This document shows positions 13,335-17,782 of a stretch of 17,782 nt of DNA, one piece after another. The number at the start of each line of letters is the position of its first letter. Positions within the stretch are counted from its first letter, which is position 1. A program made the translations under genes and the position numbers. Source of the DNA: Methanomicrobiales archaeon (GTDB taxonomy: Archaea; Halobacteriota; Methanomicrobia; Methanomicrobiales; JACTUA01). The DNA lies in assembly GCA_028678815.1 (NCBI GenBank), contig JAJRCS010000055.1, positions 1 through 17,782 on the forward strand. Reading direction: 5' to 3'. A model generated the notes under the pieces. The model saw only the letters and a list, made by a program, of their open reading frames with translations. It did not search any database and had not been told where the DNA came from.

Positions 13335-15161
13335 TCAGGGATTCCGCCCCTGCTGGAGGCCATGGTACTTCGCATAGGGCCCGCCCGCCGCCAGGAGCTC
13401 CCCGTGGGTCCCCTCCTCGACGACGGAGCCCTGCTCGATGATATAGATCCGGTCTGCACCCTCGATGGTGGAGAGCCGGTGGGCGATGGCGATGATGGTG
13501 TACTGCTCCTTGATCTCCCGGATGGAGTCCTGGATGATCTTCTCGGACTCGCTGTCCAGGGAGCTCGTGGCCTCGTCCAGGATGAGGATCTCGGGATCCT
13601 TGTACAGGGCCCGGGCGAGGGCGATCCGCTGCCTCTGGCCGCCCGAGAGCTTGGCCCCCCGCTCCCCGAGGACCGCCTGGTACCCGCCGGGGAGCTTCTC
13701 GATGAACTCGTGGGCGTTTGCCACCCTCGCCGCCTCCATGGCCCTCTCCGGGGAGATCTCCCCCGACCCGTAGCAGATGTTTGCGAGGACGGTATCGTTG
13801 AAGAGGTAGATGTCCTGGCTCACCACCCCGAGCCTCCGGCGGTACGAGCCGAGGGTGTACTCCCTGAGGTCCACCCCGTCGATGAGGACCGCCCCCTGGT
13901 CGGGATCGATGAGCCGGATGATCAGGTCCGCGATGGTGGACTTCCCCCCTCCCGAGGAGCCCACCAGGGCCACCATGCGGTTCCTCGGGATCCCCAGGCT
14001 GATCTCCCGGAGGACGGGATTCTTCCCGTCGTAGGAGAAGGAGACCTTCTCCAGCCGGATCTCCCCCCTGAACCCCGGGAAGGCCCGGGTCCCGTCCTTC
14101 ACCATCCGGTGGGACCTCGCCTCGGCGAGGACCCCGTCGATCTTCTGGAAGCTCGGTATCTGCCGTGCCAGTTCGTACCTCCGGGTGTTGACATCCCGGA
14201 GCGGGGCCGAGATCCGGACGAGGACGAAGAGGAAGAGGAAGATGAGGGCGACCTGGAGGTCCAGGATATCGATGGAGACGAAGAGGACCGCGACGGCGAT
14301 GATGAAGATGATGGACTGGAAGACCACCTCGATGTTCGTCCCCGCGATGCCGTAATCGGCGTGGCCGTCCCGGAACCGCTGGCTGATATCCCCGAAGTGG
14401 TGCACCTCCGCGGGCTCGGTGGAGGAGGTCTTGATGAGCCTGAGGAGGCCGAACCTCTCGGAGAGGAAATCGTTCTGCTCGGTGTTCAGCTCCACGAGGC
14501 GCTTCCCGTAGAGGTTCGACCTCCGGAGCCAGCGGTTCATGAAGTAGAAGGCGACGAGGGAGATGGCAAGGATGAGGATGGTTATCTCCACCGAGATGTA
14601 GAGGAGCATGGCGGCGTACACCGTGATGAAGAAGAGGTCGGTGAGGAGCTCGGTGAAGGCGAAGAGCCCGTAGCCGGCGTTCTCGATCTCGGTGACGAGG
14701 AGGTTCAGGAAGTTCCCCGTCTTCTGGTTGTGGTGGTAGGAGATATCGGCGGAGAGGATATCCTGGAACGCCCTCACCTTCAGGGTCCGGGTGAAGTCCA
14801 CCCTGAGGTTCACCTGGAGCTGCTTCTTCACGTAGAGGAGGACCTGCCCCAGGAGGAAGATGACGGTGATGAGGGCGAGGAGCGTGGTGAAGGTGAGCTC
14901 GATCCCCACGGCCGCGAACATGCCCTCCAGGATCCCCCAGAGGGTGCCCCCGGGCTCCTCCGGGCTCTCCATCATCTGGACGAGGGGCACGAGGGCGCTC
15001 AGGCTCACGGCCTCGAAGAAGGCGCAGACGATGGCGAGAGCGGTGAAGAGGGTGAGGCCCCGCCAGTAGGGGAGGAGGTACCTCCCCATGAGCAGGTAGT
15101 CATGGAGAAGGCCCCTCGGAACGGCCTTCAGCAGAAGGTTGAGGAGATCCCTGGCCTTCAT
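13335..15161 (-). CDS. ABC exporter, transmembrane and ATPase domains fused (MsbA/PglK-like)
   Basis: A 608-residue half-transporter that should work as a dimer in the cell membrane. The N-terminal half (about 30-325) has hydrophobic segments at roughly 36-60, 88-111, 165-206 (two) and 275-318 (two). The C-terminal ATPase shows Walker A GSSGGGKST (401-409), Q-loop VVSQD, signature LSGGQRQR, Walker B ILILDEATSSLD and H-loop IAIAHRLST. Such exporters flip lipid-linked glycans (PglK, MsbA) or export other compounds. The place beside glycan genes suggests glycan or lipid-linked sugar transport, but drug or lipid export cannot be excluded. The start is at ATG 15161, where the conserved protein begins; ATG 15191 is an alternative nearly at the predicted transcript start. 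The open frame reaches 15398 without conserved content. Confidence 0.92.
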   Translation of the reverse strand: MKARDLLNLLLKAVPRGLLHDYLLMGRYLLPYWRGLTLFTALAIVCAFFEAVSLSALVPLVQMMESPEEPGGTLWGILEGMFAAVGIELTFTTLLALITVIFLLGQVLLYVKKQLQVNLRVDFTRTLKVRAFQDILSADISYHHNQKTGNFLNLLVTEIENAGYGLFAFTELLTDLFFITVYAAMLLYISVEITILILAISLVAFYFMNRWLRRSNLYGKRLVELNTEQNDFLSERFGLLRLIKTSSTEPAEVHHFGDISQRFRDGHADYGIAGTNIEVVFQSIIFIIAVAVLFVSIDILDLQVALIFLFLFVLVRISAPLRDVNTRRYELARQIPSFQKIDGVLAEARSHRMVKDGTRAFPGFRGEIRLEKVSFSYDGKNPVLREISLGIPRNRMVALVGSSGGGKSTIADLIIRLIDPDQGAVLIDGVDLREYTLGSYRRRLGVVSQDIYLFNDTVLANICYGSGEISPERAMEAARVANAHEFIEKLPGGYQAVLGERGAKLSGGQRQRIALARALYKDPEILILDEATSSLDSESEKIIQDSIREIKEQYTIIAIAHRLSTIEGADRIYIIEQGSVVEEGTHGELLAAGGPYAKYHGLQQGRNP

Positions 15162-15218
15162 CCCCGTGCCGCCCTCGTCCGGGTCATCCATCCCCCGGGT
15201 ACCATCGTCCCTGCCTCC

Positions 15219-15228
15219 AGATAAAGGC
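15219..15228 (-). promoter_or_regulatory. TATA-like element for the ABC exporter gene
   Basis: On the minus strand CCTTTATCTG precedes GGAGG, in the 88-base gap between the end of the phosphoglycerate-mutase-like gene and the exporter start. A transcript starting about 25 bases on, near 15198, would give a 37-base leader to ATG 15161 or a near-leaderless start at ATG 15191. Confidence 0.4.
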
Positions 15229-15249
15229 CCCGCGGGTACGGGCGGCCCG

Positions 15250-16434
15250 TCATCCACCCTTCCCGGGCCCGGGGCGGGCCGCCTTCCCCAGGAGGAGGGG
15301 GAGGAGGTCCGCCGCCTCCCTGAGCCCGAGGGATCCCCCCGCCGCCTCCCGCTCGGTGAGCCGGCGGCAGCCGTCCGTGCCGATGCCCCGGACGGCAAAG
15401 GGCACCGGGTCGGCGGTGTGGGTCTTCAGCCGGATGGGGGTGGGGTGATCGGGGAGGACGGCGACGATGCCATCGAAGCTCTCCAGGATCTTCCCGAGCA
15501 TGCCGTCCACCCGCTCGATGGCCCTCACCTTCTCCTCCACCGAGCCCATGTGCCCGGCCTCGTCCGGGGCCTCGACGTGGAGGTAGAGGAAGTCGGAGCG
15601 CTCCAGGGCATCCCTCCCGTACCGGGCCTTCGCATCATAGTCGGTATCCAGGTACCCGGTCGCACCGGGCACCCGGATCACCTCCATCCCCGCGAGCCGG
15701 GCGATCCCGTTCAGGAGGTCCACCGCCGAGATCATGGCGCCGGAGACCCCGTACCGGTCCCGGAAGGGCTGGAGCCGGGGGGTTCTCCCGCCGCTCCAGG
15801 GCCAGATCATGGTCGCCGGGCGCTCGCCGCGGGCGATACGCTCCCGGTTCACCGGCTGCGCCCGGAGGATCTCCCGGGACCGCTCCATGGCCCGGATGAG
15901 CCGGGGGGCATCCTCTCCCTTCGGCAGGTAGGGGCCGGTGGGCTGCCCGACGATGTCATGGGGCGGCGTGGTCTCCGCCCCCGATCCATCCGGTACCACC
16001 ATGAGGTTCCGGTACGAGATCCCGGCATGGAGGGAAACCCCGTCCATCCCGGCGGCCACCGCCCGGATGAGGGGCGCCCCCTCGCGGCTCGGGATGTGGC
16101 CGGCCGAGAAGTCCTCCATCACGCCGTCCCTGACGGTCACCAGGTTGCACCGGTAGGCGATGTCCCCCCGCCCGAGGGAGATGCCCATGCTCGCCGCCTC
16201 GAGGGGGCCGCGGCCGGTGTAGTGCTCCCTCGGGTCATAGCCCAGGATGGAGAGGCTCGCGATGTCGGAGCCGGCCTCGCAGCCGGGGGGGATGGTCCGG
16301 AGGAGACCGCAGGCCCCCTCCCGGGCGATCCGGTCGAAGCTCGGCGTCCGGGCCGCCTCGAGGGGGGTCCTCCCGCCGAGCTCCGGGAGGGGCTCGTCGG
16401 CCATCCCGTCGCCGAGGACGAGGAGGACCTTCAC
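15250..16434 (-). CDS. apgM: Cofactor-independent phosphoglycerate mutase family protein (ApgM-like; proposed homoserine kinase branch)
   Basis: A 394-residue member of the alkaline-phosphatase superfamily. A metal-binding Asp lies in LVLGDGMAD (residue 9), the serine that carries the phosphate is probably in AGSDIASLSILGYDP (Ser56), and metal ligands occur in HVEAPDEAGH and LPDHPTP. The pattern YTGRGPLEAASMGI, YRCNLVT, SAGHIPS, TPPHDI and PATMIWPW fits the branch labelled cofactor-independent phosphoglycerate mutase or proposed alternative homoserine kinase (TIGR02535-like) more than classic archaeal ApgM. It may interconvert 2- and 3-phosphoglycerate in gluconeogenesis or phosphorylate homoserine. 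The start is GTG 16434 with AGGGG upstream; it overlaps the TGA that ends the extended frame of the GalE-like gene (GTGA), implying the two were translationally coupled. Confidence 0.88.
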   Translation of the reverse strand: MKVLLVLGDGMADEPLPELGGRTPLEAARTPSFDRIAREGACGLLRTIPPGCEAGSDIASLSILGYDPREHYTGRGPLEAASMGISLGRGDIAYRCNLVTVRDGVMEDFSAGHIPSREGAPLIRAVAAGMDGVSLHAGISYRNLMVVPDGSGAETTPPHDIVGQPTGPYLPKGEDAPRLIRAMERSREILRAQPVNRERIARGERPATMIWPWSGGRTPRLQPFRDRYGVSGAMISAVDLLNGIARLAGMEVIRVPGATGYLDTDYDAKARYGRDALERSDFLYLHVEAPDEAGHMGSVEEKVRAIERVDGMLGKILESFDGIVAVLPDHPTPIRLKTHTADPVPFAVRGIGTDGCRRLTEREAAGGSLGLREAADLLPLLLGKAARPGPGKGG

Positions 16435-16514
16435 CGCCCATCCCCTGCCGTGGCCCGGGCGGCGGCCGTCACGCTCTCCCGGGAGCCCATGCCGGGCCTC
16501 CACCCGAGGCCCTA
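16431..16514 (-). other. In-frame amber codon and conserved C-terminal tail of the GalE-like gene
   Basis: On the minus strand the TAG at 16514-16512 is followed in frame by 26 sense codons, beginning GLGWRPGMGSRESV, and then TGA at 16433-16431. GW-R/K-P followed by a short helix is how GalE-like proteins normally end, so this is coding sequence by family comparison from memory. With the tail the protein would be 312 residues, the usual length. The final TGA overlaps the GTG start of the next gene as GTGA, as coupled genes do elsewhere in this window. The TAG is therefore a nonsense mutation, a sequencing error, or a codon that is read through (for example as pyrrolysine). Confidence 0.75.
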
Positions 16515-17369
16515 CAGCCGCCCGACGGAGAGGAGCATCCGGGGGACGTCCCCCGCCCAGCCCCGATCGCCGCCGGTGAACCGGTACTCCACGCCGGAGA
16601 GGCCGAGGGCCGCGACCACGATGTCGGCGATGCCCTTCACGTCGATCCAGTCCTCGGACCCGATGTTATAGACGTTATAGATATCCTGCGCCCGGTCCAT
16701 GGCATGGAGCATGGCCCTCACGCACTCCCGGACCTCGAGGTACGACTTGGCCTGCTTCCCGTCCCCGAGGATCTCGAGGCTCCGGGGGTTCTCCCGGAGC
16801 TTGTGGACGAAGTCCCAGATCACCCCGTGGTTCGACCGCTCCCCGATGATGTTCGCGAACCGGAAGATCCAGGCCTGCATCCCGTAGGTGTGGCAGTAGG
16901 CCGAGATGAGGGCCTCGCAGGCGAGCTTGCTCCCCGCGTAGACCGAGATGGGCTCCAGGGGGGTGTAGTCCTCGGGGGTCGGGATGACCGCCGCCTCCCC
17001 GTACACGGTGGAGGTGGAGGTGAAGACGAGCCGGCGGACATCCTGCCTGCGCATGGCCTCGAGGACCCGGGCCGTGGCGAGGAGGTTGTTCCGGATCACG
17101 GGCTCCGGCTGGAGCCCGCTCATCCGGACGTCCGGGTCGGCCGCGAGGTGGTAGACCGCCCCCGCGCCCTCGAGGATCTGCTCCCACCCCCCGCCGTTCA
17201 GGTCCATGCGGTGGAAGGTGATCCTCCCGGTCGGGAGGGATGCCGCGAGGTTCCCCAGGCTCCCGGTGCTCAGGTTGTCGATGACCGCGACCTCCTCCCC
17301 CCGCTTCGCGAGGGCGTCCACGAGATGCGACCCGATGAAGCCGCACCCGCCGGTGACCACCGCGCCCAT
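16512..17369 (-). CDS. GalE-like NAD-dependent nucleotide-sugar epimerase/dehydratase ending early at TAG
   Basis: A 285-residue extended SDR. The NAD motif is TGGCGFIGSH (6-15), STSTVYG (118-124) and YAGSK with Tyr144 and Lys148; the substrate-side GDGKQAKSYLEV and NIGSEDWIDV segments follow. The family includes archaeal UDP-glucose/UDP-GlcNAc 4-epimerases, which supply galactose-type sugars for glycans; the exact substrate is open. The frame stops at TAG (16512-16514) right after DVPRMLLSVGRL, where relatives normally continue with about 25 more residues starting GW. That tail is present in the same frame after the TAG (see the next feature). The protein is therefore about 27 residues shorter than usual unless the TAG is read. 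It has a near-leaderless promoter upstream. The Rossmann core and catalytic residues are intact. Confidence 0.87.
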   Translation of the reverse strand: MGAVVTGGCGFIGSHLVDALAKRGEEVAVIDNLSTGSLGNLAASLPTGRITFHRMDLNGGGWEQILEGAGAVYHLAADPDVRMSGLQPEPVIRNNLLATARVLEAMRRQDVRRLVFTSTSTVYGEAAVIPTPEDYTPLEPISVYAGSKLACEALISAYCHTYGMQAWIFRFANIIGERSNHGVIWDFVHKLRENPRSLEILGDGKQAKSYLEVRECVRAMLHAMDRAQDIYNVYNIGSEDWIDVKGIADIVVAALGLSGVEYRFTGGDRGWAGDVPRMLLSVGRL

Positions 17370-17408
17370 GAGAGCTTATTTGCCCCCCCATGTAAAATAC
17401 CTGTTCGC
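17370..17408. promoter_or_regulatory. Divergent promoter region of the epimerase and LigD-like genes
   Basis: Only 39 bases separate the two opposite starts. On the minus strand GTATTTTACA (17400-17391) lies about 26 bases before ATG 17369, so the epimerase transcript may start at or next to its ATG. On the plus strand CTTATTTG (17375-17382) lies about 30 bases before ATG 17409, giving a leader of a few bases at most. Neither gene has a clear ribosome site, which fits leaderless transcripts. The two elements overlap the opposite promoter, so the genes may compete for transcription. Confidence 0.5.
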
Positions 17409-17782
17409 ATGGCAGGGAACCGGCAGGGTCCCCTTACAAAGGTCGAATTCACCCACCTCCCGAAGGTCCTCTATCCGGAGGCAGGGATCACCAAGCTCCA
17501 GGTGATCAAGTACTTCATCCGGATCGCCCCGAGGATCCTCCCCTTCCTCGCGGGGAGGCCCCTCGTCCTCACCCGGTACCCCGGCGGGGTGGGCGGGAAG
17601 GGCTTCTACGAGAAGGACGCGCCGATGGGGACCCCGGACTGGGTCGAGACCTACGAGCACTACTCCGAAACAGCGGAGAAGGTGGTCCACTTTATCGTCT
17701 GCAATAACCTGGACACCCTCCTCTGGGTTGCGAACCTGGATGCCCTCGAGCTCCACCTGATCCTCGCCCCTGTCCGGTCACC
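17409..17782 (+). CDS. ligD: LigD-type polymerase/primase domain protein of non-homologous end joining (3' truncated)
   Basis: The frame runs from ATG 17409 past the right edge; 124 residues are visible. KVLYPEAGITK, VIKYFIRIAP, GRPLVLTRYPGGVGGKGFYEKDAP, TPDWVETY and TLLWVANLDALELH follow the order of the LigD polymerase domain (archaeo-eukaryotic primase superfamily), which fills in DNA or RNA at broken ends during Ku-dependent end joining. In archaea this domain is often a separate protein next to ligase and Ku genes. The catalytic aspartates lie beyond the window edge, so activity cannot be judged, and a fusion to a ligase or nuclease domain cannot be excluded. The start has no ribosome site but a TATA-like element about 30 bases upstream, suggesting a leaderless transcript. 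Confidence 0.85.
   Translation, partial: MAGNRQGPLTKVEFTHLPKVLYPEAGITKLQVIKYFIRIAPRILPFLAGRPLVLTRYPGGVGGKGFYEKDAPMGTPDWVETYEHYSETAEKVVHFIVCNNLDTLLWVANLDALELHLILAPVRS

Noticed and set aside
15162..15398. N-terminal extension of the ABC exporter up to 15398
   Set aside because: The residues are Gly/Ser/Arg/Pro-rich, overlap the 3' end of the ApgM-like gene and lie upstream of the probable promoter.
11422..16671. Long plus-strand open frames at 11422-13173, 13299-15224 and 15139-16671
   Set aside because: Same reason: antisense to the cytidylyltransferase, PseB-like, ABC exporter and ApgM-like genes. The Glu/Asp-rich repeats in 13299-15224 mirror hydrophobic Leu/Ile/Val/Phe codons of the exporter.

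Overview
This is a GC-rich window (roughly two thirds G+C by eye) that I read as archaeal, most likely from a methanogen-type euryarchaeon. The reasons are TATA-like boxes a short distance before several starts, near-leaderless genes, GGAGG/GGTGA ribosome sites, GTG starts, 4-base ATGA/GTGA gene overlaps, and an archaeal-type cofactor-independent phosphoglycerate mutase family protein. The assignment to methanogens is an inference from the gene set; no marker gene for methanogenesis is present. No RNA gene, insertion sequence, CRISPR array or origin was seen, and no gene-free stretch exceeds about 150 bases.

Layout. Positions 1-688 hold the end of a rightward polysaccharide-biosynthesis gene, separated from the next gene by a hairpin (708-732). 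Positions 735-8062 hold a tightly packed leftward operon of seven genes: an SpsF-like cytidylyltransferase, a Gfo/Idh/MocA oxidoreductase, a GT-B-like protein, a DegT-type aminotransferase, a GNAT acetyltransferase, an N-acetyl sugar amidotransferase (PseA/WbpG type) and an amidase-signature hydrolase. Positions 8210-11382 hold a divergent rightward operon: an RmlD-like reductase, a NeuB-type nonulosonate synthase and a GT4 glycosyltransferase. Facing it on the minus strand are a second SpsF-like cytidylyltransferase and a PseB-like UDP-GlcNAc 4,6-dehydratase (11395-13185), then an ABC exporter (13335-15161). A leftward pair follows, a GalE-like epimerase and the phosphoglycerate-mutase-like gene (15250-17369). 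A divergent LigD-type polymerase-domain gene runs off the right edge.

Together, positions 1 to about 15161 look like a surface-glycan locus that makes a CMP-activated nonulosonic acid (pseudaminic or legionaminic type). It apparently carries extra tailoring: ring or side-chain oxidation, amination, acetylation, then conversion of an acetamido group to an acetamidino group. The ABC exporter could move the glycan or lipid-linked product across the membrane.

The two most interesting points are these. (1) The sugar amidotransferase is translationally coupled to an amidase. HisH/HisF-like partners, which feed ammonia to related enzymes, are absent from the window, so the amidase may be a new ammonia source. 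(2) The GalE-like gene has an in-frame TAG 27 codons before what looks like its ancestral end. The reading frame beyond TAG encodes the expected C-terminal tail and finishes in a GTGA overlap with the next gene.
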